From assembly GCA_029557905.1 (NCBI GenBank), contig JAKQHR010000123.1, positions 1 to 35,834 of the forward strand: 35,834 nucleotides of DNA, written 5' to 3'. A program made the translations under genes and the position numbers. Within the stretch, counting starts at the first letter, position 1. Each line of letters starts with the position of its first letter. Source of the stretch: Verrucomicrobiota bacterium. Lineage in GTDB: Bacteria; Verrucomicrobiota; Kiritimatiellia; JAKQHR01. Positions 23,714-30,312 of the stretch are shown here, piece by piece. The notes beneath the pieces are model-generated. The model had not been told where the DNA came from. It searched no databases and was given only the letters and a program-made list of their open reading frames with translations.

Positions 23714-24846
23714 TGGCACGACCCCGCATTGCTTGCTGGAACCAGAGGCCCGAGATTCGAGACGGTGGCACCGATAGCAGTCCCGACGATAGACCAAGTC
23801 GAAGGGGGGAGGACTTCGCCTGGCAATAGGTATGGAAGGCTATTCCCCTGTAAAGCACCACTGTCGAGAAGACTCTGAATGAACTGCGAGTTTTGGGAGA
23901 CCGAAATGAGGCTCCGCTCTGCCAGATCGCCAAAGGCTGATCCGAGACCGCCAAACGTTCCACTAATGACTGCCGCGCTTCCAACACCTGCGCCTAGATT
24001 ATTCCCCTCGATAGCGTTGCAAGCAGTTTGAACACCCGCACCTATGGCTGCACTGCCAACCGCATTGAGTGCGGCTCTTGCCGTGATGGATGCAGTTAAA
24101 CGGGCAACATTGGCACCTAAACCGGCACCAAGGGCGCCCGATGCAGCGCCTGCGCCAACAGAAACCCAATTCACTTCACTAAAACTTCTGCCCTGCGCGA
24201 GTTGAACGGCTAAATCGAGACCTCCACCAATCGCGGCACCAATAAGCATCCATGGCGCCCGGCCGTCCGGGTCAACAAAGTTGACGGGGTTATTGGCGCA
24301 GAAGACATACTGGTTCAATCCGCCGCTTATCCCAATCGGGTCTTTGGAAAGCCATCGCCCAGTGACGGGGTCATACCAGCGATTGCGGAAGTTGTAAATG
24401 CCATGCCCATTCTGAACATAGTGAACAGTCCAGTTGTATTCTCTGCCATGCCATAAGAAATGGTTTTTGACAGAAGACAAGGAAATTTCAGACTCATTGG
24501 CATCATATACCGTTACAGCACCCCATGCATCGTATTCATAGGATTCCACCACATTGGTTCCGGTTTCATCGACCAGCGCTACAATACTGCCCAGATGATC
24601 TTTGATATAGGTATAAGTATTTGTTATTCCGCTATTAACAATCTGCATGCTCAGCATATTATCAATTCCCGGTCCCTGTGTATATTTAATTTTATTACCA
24701 GAACCGTAATCTCTGTATACTGGATTATATCCGTCATATACCTCTGAATACGTGTTGGACCCTGTGGATTTAACCAGATTTAACCATGCCCGCGGTTTTC
24801 GTCCCGCCTGCTTCGCCTGTTGTTCCTCCGGAAATCTGTGCAGCAT
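23710..24846 (-). CDS. Rhs/YD-repeat core protein with variable Gly/Ala-rich C-terminal tip
   Basis: The Rhs-associated core is unmistakable: HLGSIVALVDETGTNVVESY, YDAWGAVTVYD, WHGREYNWTVHYVQNGHGIY, NFRNRWYDPVTGRWLSKDPIG, GLNQYVFCANNPVNFVDPDG. After PDG, where polymorphic toxin tips start, come about 175 residues of Gly/Ala-rich, helical, membrane-active-looking sequence (VGAGAASGALGAGLGANVA) not matching a toxin I know. Homologous sequence begins only at about 24785. The frame remains open upstream (TTG 24993, ATG 24846) but is then antiframe to the repeat gene. No good ribosome site is seen. Removing one 10-bp copy at 24766-24785 fuses it in frame to the upstream signal-peptide gene, giving a 564-residue protein. 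Confidence 0.75.
   Translation of the reverse strand: MLHRFPEEQQAKQAGRKPRAWLNLVKSTGSNTYSEVYDGYNPVYRDYGSGNKIKYTQGPGIDNMLSMQIVNSGITNTYTYIKDHLGSIVALVDETGTNVVESYEYDAWGAVTVYDANESEISLSSVKNHFLWHGREYNWTVHYVQNGHGIYNFRNRWYDPVTGRWLSKDPIGISGGLNQYVFCANNPVNFVDPDGRAPWMLIGAAIGGGLDLAVQLAQGRSFSEVNWVSVGAGAASGALGAGLGANVARLTASITARAALNAVGSAAIGAGVQTACNAIEGNNLGAGVGSAAVISGTFGGLGSAFGDLAERSLISVSQNSQFIQSLLDSGALQGNSLPYLLPGEVLPPSTWSIVGTAIGATVSNLGPLVPASNAGSCQ
24766..24785. repeat. 10-bp tandem duplication that splits the Rhs gene
   Basis: GGATTTAACC (24766-24775) is followed directly by AGATTTAACC (24776-24785), 9 of 10 identical. On the minus strand this yields VKSG-stop in the upstream frame. Deleting one copy gives VKSTGSNTY, joining both reading frames. 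Confidence 0.85.
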
Positions 24847-25414
24847 CCGATGCCGTGTAACCTTCGATAGAGGAACCAGAACCGGTAACCAGATTTGAAC
24901 CGAGATTGTACCCGTCAATGGTTGATCCGTTCCCACTGGCAAGTTGATCTCCTCCTGAACTATTATATCCGCCAATGACAATGCCCCTGCCAATCACGTC
25001 CCTCATCCCGAGATTATAGCCCTGCTCTTTTGAACCAGGGAATACCACCGAAGCCCAGCCCGCATTATATCCCTCAATGCGGGATCCGGCCCCCAGACTT
25101 CCAACAGTTGCCTCCCCCTCGTTACATCCTTCAATTACAGAACCATAGCTTGCGGATTCCGCCCAACCATCATTGAAACCTTCTATACTTGCAGCGGCTC
25201 CGGACACTTCCGAGGTGCCATATCCGTAAACCCGAAGATAAGCGCTGGTATCACCAGACACCAAAGCTTCTCCTCCGCCGTTTGTTATGACAAGGTTGCC
25301 GTCTATGTACACGTTTCCAACGAATTGCGTGTCAGCGCGGCTGCCCATGTTGGAGCCGACAACAACAATGATCATTAAAATGATTTCTGTGTATCGAAAC
25401 TTAAGCAGTTGCAT
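24770..25414 (-). CDS. Secreted repeat protein, probable N-terminal part of the split Rhs gene
   Basis: A 214-residue protein with a signal peptide (hydrophobic TEIILMIIVVVGSN, cleavage near SRA). Seven 17-19-residue repeats follow with consensus IEGYNxGxAxVxGxGS (for example RIEGYNAGWAS, TIDGYNLGSNLVTGSGS). The regular Gly/small/hydrophobic pattern suggests a beta-solenoid, somewhat like YadA-type head repeats; this is inference. I chose the ATG at 25414, with AAGGAG 6 nt upstream; another ATG at 25420 lies too close to it. It ends at a TAA created by a 10-bp duplication just before the Rhs-core frame. I recognise no named family. Confidence 0.7.
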   Translation of the reverse strand: MQLLKFRYTEIILMIIVVVGSNMGSRADTQFVGNVYIDGNLVITNGGGEALVSGDTSAYLRVYGYGTSEVSGAAASIEGFNDGWAESASYGSVIEGCNEGEATVGSLGAGSRIEGYNAGWASVVFPGSKEQGYNLGMRDVIGRGIVIGGYNSSGGDQLASGNGSTIDGYNLGSNLVTGSGSSIEGYTASDAAQISGGTTGEAGGTKTAGMVKSG

Positions 25415-25470
25415 GGTCATCTCCTTGTCAAAAGTACACACTAGAAGCCTCGCTGGGAAATATCAATTGG

Positions 25471-25590
25471 TTAGCAGTTATCTTTTCGGCTGAAACAATA
25501 TATCTCCGCGAACAATTCCGGCTGTTTGGCCGCGAACAGGACTGCTCCAGCGATCTGTTTGAGTTCAGGAAGAACCATTATTTCATTCAT
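25471..25590 (-). pseudogene. scpB: Truncated duplicate of scpB 5' end
   Basis: Starting at ATG 25590, which overlaps the scpA stop (ATGAATGA), the frame reads MNEIMVLPELKQIAGAVLFA and then AKQPE. This matches the intact ScpB start (MERIDVLPELKQIAGAILFAAKQP) before diverging and stopping at 25471. The ATGA-type overlap suggests this is the original scpB start, left behind when the island arrived. In the 58 aligned bases the 7 differences fall in 6 codons, five of them synonymous and one Ile/Val. Confidence 0.85.
25518..25575. repeat. Direct repeat copy 2 bounding the Rhs island (scpB remnant)
   Basis: Matches 23249-23306 in direct orientation at 51 of 58 bases. It lies immediately downstream of scpA. 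Confidence 0.9.
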
Positions 25591-26335
25591 GTACCACTCC
25601 TGCCAGTTCGGCATCATCCGTCGCCACAATCGCAATCTCCTCAAAGCGCCCGGCTTGCTCGGCCCGGATCTGCTTGAGGCGGATCAGTTCCAGCAGCGCG
25701 AGGAAGGTGCATACAATCTCGTGCCGCGTGGCCATGCCCTCGAACAGGCTGCTGAATATGATCCTCTTTTTGCTCCGGATGCTTCCGATGATGTAATCAA
25801 TCTTGTCGCCGACCGTGAAGCGCTCGGCGAATATCTCCCGCAGGTCTTCCTGCTTGATTCGCTTGAGGGCACTGTCGAATGCGGAGATCAGATCGAAGAT
25901 GCTCACATCCTGCAGGGCGCGGTCGGTGTCGGGGCCAAGCTGGATTCCCCCGCCCTCGCGGGTGAAGACATTCTCCATGTGGAATTCCATCATCTGGAGA
26001 TGCCCGGCCACGTCTTTGAACTTCTTGTATTCCACAAGCTGGCGCACCAGATCCCAGCGGGGATCGTCCTCCTCTTCCTCCTCCATCTCGGGGCGGTCCT
26101 CAGCCGGGAGCAGCATGCGGCTCTTTATCATCATCAGCGTGGCCGCCATCACGAGGAAATCACCCGCGATGTTCAGATCCAGCATCTTCATCAGCTCCAT
26201 GTACTGGAGATACTGACGCGTGATCAGCTCGATCGGAATATCGTAGATGTCCACCTCATCCTTCTTGATGAGGTAGAGCAGCAGGTCGAGCGGCCCCTCG
26301 AATACTTCGAGTTGAACTTTGTAGTCTTCGGACAT
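25583..26335 (-). CDS. scpA: Condensin kleisin subunit ScpA
   Basis: The kleisin that bridges SMC heads and binds ScpB. It is 250 residues long. The N-terminal signature VQLEVFEGPLDLLLYLIKKDEVDIYDIPI and DFLVMAATLMMIKSRMLLP are diagnostic. An acidic loop (EMEEEEEDDP) follows, and the C-terminal winged-helix region includes TFLALLELIRLKQI. The ATG at 26335 lies 1 bp after the trpS stop with GGAG upstream, so it is translated from the trpS transcript. Its stop overlaps the truncated scpB copy. Confidence 0.95.
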   Translation of the reverse strand: MSEDYKVQLEVFEGPLDLLLYLIKKDEVDIYDIPIELITRQYLQYMELMKMLDLNIAGDFLVMAATLMMIKSRMLLPAEDRPEMEEEEEDDPRWDLVRQLVEYKKFKDVAGHLQMMEFHMENVFTREGGGIQLGPDTDRALQDVSIFDLISAFDSALKRIKQEDLREIFAERFTVGDKIDYIIGSIRSKKRIIFSSLFEGMATRHEIVCTFLALLELIRLKQIRAEQAGRFEEIAIVATDDAELAGVVHE

Positions 26336-26336
26336 G

Positions 26337-27299
26337 TTACTCCAGTCCCACGGCCCGGCGGGCCGTCTTCAGTGTGCGGCGGGCCTCGTCGCGCGCGCGT
26401 GCGGCGCCCTTGCGAAGAACTTCCTCGACATAGTCCGTATTCTTCTCCAGTTCTTCGCGTTTCTTCCGGAACGGAGCAAAGGTTTCCATCATCAGTTCAA
26501 AGGCGGCCGCCTTGACCGTGCCGTAACCGAGGCCGCCAGCGCGGTAGCGCGCGGCCATTTCCTCGCGCTGCGCATCCGTCGCGAACAAACGGTACAGCGC
26601 AAACACGTTGCATTCCTCGGGCACCTTGGGTTCCTCCAGAGTCCGGCTGTCCGTCACAACCCGCATAAACTTCTTCTTTGTCTCCTTTTCCGGCGCGAAA
26701 AGCTCGATCGTGTTGTTGTAGGACTTGGACATCTTCTGCCCGTCCACGCCCGGCACCACCGCCACGCTCTCGCGGATGGACGGCTCCGGCACCTTAAAGG
26801 TCTCTCCGTAGGCCAGATTGAATTTGATCGCCAGATCACGGGTCACTTCCACATGCTGCTTCTGGTCACGGCCCACCGGAACGATATCCGACTGCACGGC
26901 AAGAATATCCGCCGCCATAAGCACCGGGTACGAAAACAGGCCGTGCGTGGGCGCGATGCCTTTGGCCAGCTTGTCCTTATAAGAATGACAACGCTCCAGC
27001 AGGCCCATGGGCGTGATCACGGAAAGAAGCCACGTCAGCTCCGTCACTTCCGGCACATCGCTCTGGCGGTAGAATGCCGTCTTTTCGGGATTCAATCCGC
27101 AAGCCAAAAAATCCAGCGCCACATCGCGAACCCCCTGCCGGAGTTGATCCGCATTGGACACCGTGGTCATGGCGTGGTAGTCGGCGATGAAAAGAAACGC
27201 CTCGCCCTGCTCCTGGAGCTCGAGCGCGGGCTTCATCATCCCGAAATAGTTGCCGATATGAAGTTTTCCGGAGGGCTGTATCCCCGACAAAATTCTCAT
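26337..27299 (-). CDS. trpS: Tryptophanyl-tRNA synthetase
   Basis: A class I synthetase charging tRNA-Trp. It is 320 residues long, normal for bacterial TrpRS. The HIGH motif is HIGN in SGIQPSGKLHIGNYFG and the KMSKS loop is GVDGQKMSKSYNN. Other landmarks are FIADYHAMT and PVGRDQKQHVEVTRDLA. I chose the ATG at 27299 because GAGGTG lies 7 nt upstream; the ATG at 27305 is too close to it. It is the first gene of the operon that continues through scpA/scpB to the aromatic genes and cmk. No T-box or trp attenuator is apparent in the 120-bp leader. Confidence 0.95.
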   Translation of the reverse strand: MRILSGIQPSGKLHIGNYFGMMKPALELQEQGEAFLFIADYHAMTTVSNADQLRQGVRDVALDFLACGLNPEKTAFYRQSDVPEVTELTWLLSVITPMGLLERCHSYKDKLAKGIAPTHGLFSYPVLMAADILAVQSDIVPVGRDQKQHVEVTRDLAIKFNLAYGETFKVPEPSIRESVAVVPGVDGQKMSKSYNNTIELFAPEKETKKKFMRVVTDSRTLEEPKVPEECNVFALYRLFATDAQREEMAARYRAGGLGYGTVKAAAFELMMETFAPFRKKREELEKNTDYVEEVLRKGAARARDEARRTLKTARRAVGLE

Positions 27300-27333
27300 G
27301 ATCATTCACCTCAGATTAAATCGCGAAATGCAG

Positions 27334-27362
27334 AAACTATCCCAGAACAGGGCAGGATTCAA
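27334..27362 (-). promoter_or_regulatory. Weak candidate promoter of the trpS operon
   Basis: On the minus strand: TTGAAT (27362-27357), 17-bp spacer, TAGTTT (27339-27334). An overlapping GATAGT would give a 15-bp spacer. It lies between the rnpB terminator and trpS, where a promoter is expected, but the boxes are poor. Confidence 0.3.
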
Positions 27363-27420
27363 AAGAAAAATTCCCCGCAGAGGCTCAAACCGGCGGAATG
27401 CTGAGTCAACGCAGGAGTCC

Positions 27421-27451
27421 AAATGAAAACCGGCCCCGTCAGCGGGGCCGG
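27421..27451 (-). terminator. Rho-independent terminator of rnpB
   Basis: A perfect 9-bp stem (CCGGCCCCG 27430-27438 with CGGGGCCGG 27443-27451) has a 4-nt loop. On the minus strand it is followed by TTTTCATTT. It lies 11 bp beyond the rnpB 3' end. Confidence 0.88.
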
Positions 27452-27462
27452 AATGTTCATTA

Positions 27463-27819
27463 CGCGGAGCCTGTAAGCCGGATTCTGTTCCTGCATTGCT
27501 GCAGGCATTGGTCATTTGTCTGAGCGATCAACCCGGAACTGCATTGCTTGCGCAAAATGAAGCGAGCAGCCTCCAGTTCCCTATTTGATCTTGCTCCGGA
27601 TGGGGTTTGCCCTGCCCCCTCGATCTCTCTCGGGGCGGTGGTCTCTTACACCGCCTTTTCACCCTTGCCCCGGATTGCTCCGTGGCGGTTTGTTTTCTGT
27701 GGCACTTTCCATACTCTTCGATATGGCGAAGAGCTTCCCCGTTTTCACAGGGTCATCCTGCTCTGTGGAGTCCGGACTTTCCTCCCGTTCCTGCGAACGA
27801 GCGACCAATCGTCTCCGCG
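27463..27819 (-). ncRNA. rnpB: RNase P RNA, bacterial type A
   Basis: This is the catalytic RNA that matures tRNA 5' ends. On the minus strand the conserved blocks appear in order: GGAGGAAAGTCCGGACTCC near the 5' end, CAGAGCAGGATG, CCACAGAAA, GTAAGAGACCACCG, CAAACCCCATCCGGAGCAAG, CAAATAGGG, GGCTGCTCG, GGTTGATCGCTCAGA, and the 3' block ACAGAATCCGGCTTACAG. The ends were set by the perfect P1 pairing CGCGGAG (27819-27813) with CTCCGCG (27469-27463), giving about 357 nt. It lies between the zinc-ribbon protein gene and trpS and ends in a strong terminator. Confidence 0.96.
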
Positions 27820-27852
27820 TGAAACTTTCAAAGAACGCTGGAATATACGCCG

Positions 27853-28557
27853 TCAGGGCGCCCAGTACAAGATGCGGCCGCAGAAATTGCAGGACAGGAC
27901 ATCCATGCCCTTCTGCGTGTCGTGGATCACCTGCGGCGGAAGGTTCATGTGACATCCGCCGCAAGCCCCCTTCTCGATAGGCACAAGGGCATAGTCACCC
28001 ACATGCTTCAGAATGCGTTCATACCGTGAAAGCAATGGCTTTTCTATATCCCGCGTGAGGTCCTGCCGGTCGGATTCCAGCCTGTGGATTTCAGCTTCGA
28101 TGTCCTGTGCGCGCTGATCCAGGCGGGCATTGTCCTTCTGCACTATGGCCTGCTCGTCCTTCAGGGATTTCTCCTTCTCGGCGATGACGCGCTTCAAATC
28201 CTCCATCTCCTCCATCAGGACCAGTTCCCGGTCCTCCGCGGTGCGAATTTCCTGCCGAGTCGCAAAAATCTCCTTTTCCAGCGCCTTGTAGGCCGTGTTG
28301 TCCTTGATCTGGAGCTGCTGCTCGCGGAATTTGAGAATTTTCTGATTGAGCGCTTCGATCTCGCCTTCCACCTGCTGAATGGATGTCTTGTGACTTTTCA
28401 GGTTGTGCGTCGCTTCATCAAAAGCCTGCTGATGGGATTTCAGGCGTCCCTCGATTTCGGCCTTCCGGGCGGGGATATCCCTCGCTTCCCGCTTGAGCTT
28501 GAGGATTTTGAGGTCCCTCTCCTGCAGAATCAGCAGTTTTTCCATGTTTGTTGACAT
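27853..28557 (-). CDS. Coiled-coil zinc-ribbon protein (C4-type, CdsZ-like)
   Basis: A 234-residue protein. It has a long antiparallel coiled coil (about 5-175, Lys/Glu/Leu-rich) followed by a C-terminal zinc ribbon with two CxxC knuckles, ACGGCHMNL and LSCNFCGRI. This layout is typical of a widespread bacterial family annotated as C4-type zinc ribbon domain protein. Its gene is often next to rnpB in various phyla, and it is proposed to bind nucleic acid. I chose the ATG at 28557, with AAGGA 5 nt upstream. The rnpB gene starts only 34 bp downstream, so shared transcription is possible. Confidence 0.88.
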   Translation of the reverse strand: MSTNMEKLLILQERDLKILKLKREARDIPARKAEIEGRLKSHQQAFDEATHNLKSHKTSIQQVEGEIEALNQKILKFREQQLQIKDNTAYKALEKEIFATRQEIRTAEDRELVLMEEMEDLKRVIAEKEKSLKDEQAIVQKDNARLDQRAQDIEAEIHRLESDRQDLTRDIEKPLLSRYERILKHVGDYALVPIEKGACGGCHMNLPPQVIHDTQKGMDVLSCNFCGRILYWAP

Positions 28558-28670
28558 CGTATTCCTTATCTGTCGCGCCGACTGAATGTGCAAATATCAA
28601 AAAGCACGGGTAGTGTAGTGACGCTCCCCGGGAGAGTCAACAGATTGCTGCGATTAAAAACGGGCGCTGA

Positions 28671-29249
28671 TCAGCGGCGGCGCAGGACTGCGCAAACAGT
28701 CATCGCGGTCGCGGTTTTGAGCGCATCGCCGTAAAGAAACGGCGCCACGCCCAGCATCCATGCCCGGCTGACCGGCAGATGCATCAGCACACCCAGCCAC
28801 AACGCTCCGCACAGCAGGATCAGGAGCGAGGCGGCCGCAAGAACGGCAAGCCTCACCGCCGTTCTTTCCGTCCTCTGGAAAGCAAGCCCGGTCGTTACAG
28901 CGGCCAGCAGAAATCCCGCGAGATAGCCGCCGGTGGGCCCGGTAAAATACATCAGGCCGGAGACCCCGGACATGGCAAAAAACGGAACGCCGCACATCCC
29001 AATGACGAGATAAAGCGCCACTGCGGACAGTCCTGCCCAGGGGCCCAGCAGCGCGCCGGCCAGCAGCACGAACATGGTCTGAAGAGTCACCGGAACAGGA
29101 TTGCCCGGAAGAAAGAATTTCACATGCGCGCCCAGGGACAGCAGGGCTGTGAATGACAGTATCCCGAAGGCCTTTGCCCAGGCGGCCGGAATTTCCAGCG
29201 CGGCGATTTGAGAAAGAACTCCCAGTCTTCTCGTTTCAACTGTGCTCAT
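28671..29249 (-). CDS. bioY: Biotin transporter substrate-binding subunit BioY
   Basis: A 192-residue integral membrane protein, the S component of an ECF-type biotin transporter. About six membrane helices are visible. Family motifs are LPGNPVPVTLQTMFVLLAGALLG, FTGPTGGYLAGFL and LPVSRAWMLGVAPFLYGDALK. No BioM/BioN (ATPase/T component) lies nearby, so it may use a shared ECF module or work alone. I chose the ATG at 29249, with GGAGG 5 nt upstream; an ATG at 29261 overlaps that site. It is the last gene of the riboflavin/pantothenate cofactor operon, 20 bp after panD. A weak inverted repeat lies at 28620-28638 downstream. Confidence 0.94.
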   Translation of the reverse strand: MSTVETRRLGVLSQIAALEIPAAWAKAFGILSFTALLSLGAHVKFFLPGNPVPVTLQTMFVLLAGALLGPWAGLSAVALYLVIGMCGVPFFAMSGVSGLMYFTGPTGGYLAGFLLAAVTTGLAFQRTERTAVRLAVLAAASLLILLCGALWLGVLMHLPVSRAWMLGVAPFLYGDALKTATAMTVCAVLRRR

Positions 29250-29269
29250 TTGAACCTCCATTCGAGACG

Positions 29270-29623
29270 CTATTTCTGAATCATTTTATTCCGGGAATCA
29301 ACATAAATCACCTGAGGCTTCCATGACGCGGCCTCGGCCGATGAGGCCTGGGCATAAGTCAGAATGATCACCGGATCGCCTGCGGCGCCCAGCCTTGCGG
29401 CAGCGCCGTTCAGAACAATGGCTCCCGACCCGGCCGGCGCCCGTATGGCATAGGTGACAACACGGCTTCCGCTGTTCAGATTCAGAACATGAACCTGTTC
29501 ACCGGGAAAAATGTCGGCCGCCTTCAGCAAATCGTCGTCGATGCCCAGACTTCCCTCATAATTGAGATTGGCATCCGTAATGGTGGCTCTGTGGATTTTT
29601 GATTTCAGTATGATGCGCTGCAT
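29270..29623 (-). CDS. panD: Aspartate 1-decarboxylase (pyruvoyl enzyme)
   Basis: Makes beta-alanine for pantothenate/CoA. It is 117 residues long. The proenzyme self-cleaves between G24 and S25 (NYEGSLGID), turning Ser25 into the pyruvoyl cofactor. ILKSKIHRATIT and the substrate-site NGAAARL are also typical. The ATG at 29623 has AAGGA 5 nt upstream and lies 12 bp after the ribE stop. No other pan genes are in the window, so it is a pantothenate enzyme inside a riboflavin operon and would be under FMN control. Confidence 0.96.
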   Translation of the reverse strand: MQRIILKSKIHRATITDANLNYEGSLGIDDDLLKAADIFPGEQVHVLNLNSGSRVVTYAIRAPAGSGAIVLNGAAARLGAAGDPVIILTYAQASSAEAASWKPQVIYVDSRNKMIQK

Positions 29624-29635
29624 TTTCGTCCTTGT

Positions 29636-30307
29636 TCAAATTTCTTCCGCGGCAGAAACGGGCTCCTGGATCAGGCCGGTCCTGCGCAGCTCTTCCCACG
29701 TGATTTCTCCCGGGAACCGGCCGCGCTCAACCAGTCGCCGCACAAACTTGCCCAGAAGGTCCACTTCAAGATTAACTGCATCGCCCGGCTTCAGGTCGCA
29801 GAAAGTGGTGTGTTCGTAAGTGAAAGGAATGATGTGAATGGTGAACGATTCCTCGGTCAGCTCTGCGATCGTGAGACTCACACCGTCCACCGAAACCGAA
29901 CCCTTGAACACCATTCCATCCATCAGCCGGGGATCCGCCGTGAACTCAAAGGCCCAGTCGCGGCCAACCGGCCGGATGGATTTCACACGGCCCGTGCCGT
30001 CCACATGGCCAATCACAATATGGCCGCCCATTGTGTCGCCCCAGCGGAGCGACCGCTCCATGTTCAAAAACTGTCCGGTCTTCTTGTCGCCGAGATTGGT
30101 GCGTTCGAACGTTTCGCGCAGCACATCAAAATGGAGCCCCCGATGGTCCATTTTCGTCAGTGTCAGGCAGATGCCCTGGATGGCGATGCTCTCGCCGATT
30201 TCCAGCGGCCGGTCCCATGCATCCGTGCGCAGAACCACTTTGCCCCACTTCTCGGCGAGGTCATGCTGAACAATTTCACCTTTTTTCTGAACAATCCCAC
30301 TAAACAT
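29636..30307 (-). CDS. ribE: Riboflavin synthase alpha chain
   Basis: Dismutates two lumazine molecules to riboflavin. It is 223 residues long. Two lumazine-binding beta-barrel repeats are visible, the first starting MFSGIVQKKGEI and the second from about residue 98 (GHVDGTGRV). Typical family motifs are SIAIQGICLTLT and SVSVDGVSLTI. It is a little longer than usual because of a C-terminal tail (about 205-223). The ATG at 30307 has GGAG 8 nt upstream and lies 5 bp after the ribD stop. Confidence 0.96.
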   Translation of the reverse strand: MFSGIVQKKGEIVQHDLAEKWGKVVLRTDAWDRPLEIGESIAIQGICLTLTKMDHRGLHFDVLRETFERTNLGDKKTGQFLNMERSLRWGDTMGGHIVIGHVDGTGRVKSIRPVGRDWAFEFTADPRLMDGMVFKGSVSVDGVSLTIAELTEESFTIHIIPFTYEHTTFCDLKPGDAVNLEVDLLGKFVRRLVERGRFPGEITWEELRRTGLIQEPVSAAEEI

Positions 30308-30312
30308 GATTT

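Larger units (their letters stand above)
23307..25517. other. Accessory Rhs island inserted at the scpA-scpB junction
   Basis: About 2.2 kb between the two copies of the scpB 5' end. It holds, on the minus strand, a secreted repeat protein, an Rhs-core protein and a small membrane protein. Base composition is visibly richer in A+T than the flanking operon. The first 170 bp next to scpB (23322-23488) are non-coding and AT-rich, with the motif TTAAGACCTGACCCC and a REP-like hairpin. No transposase or integrase gene is present, so homologous recombination through scpB is the likely route of entry. The exact borders are inferred from the direct repeat. Confidence 0.75.

Noticed and set aside
23307-25517. 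Insertion sequence or transposon
   Set aside because: No transposase, integrase or terminal inverted repeats; the flanking repeats are diverged scpB coding sequence.
27306-27420. T-box or trp attenuator before trpS
   Set aside because: No T-box core sequence, tandem Trp codons or matching terminator/antiterminator seen in the leader.
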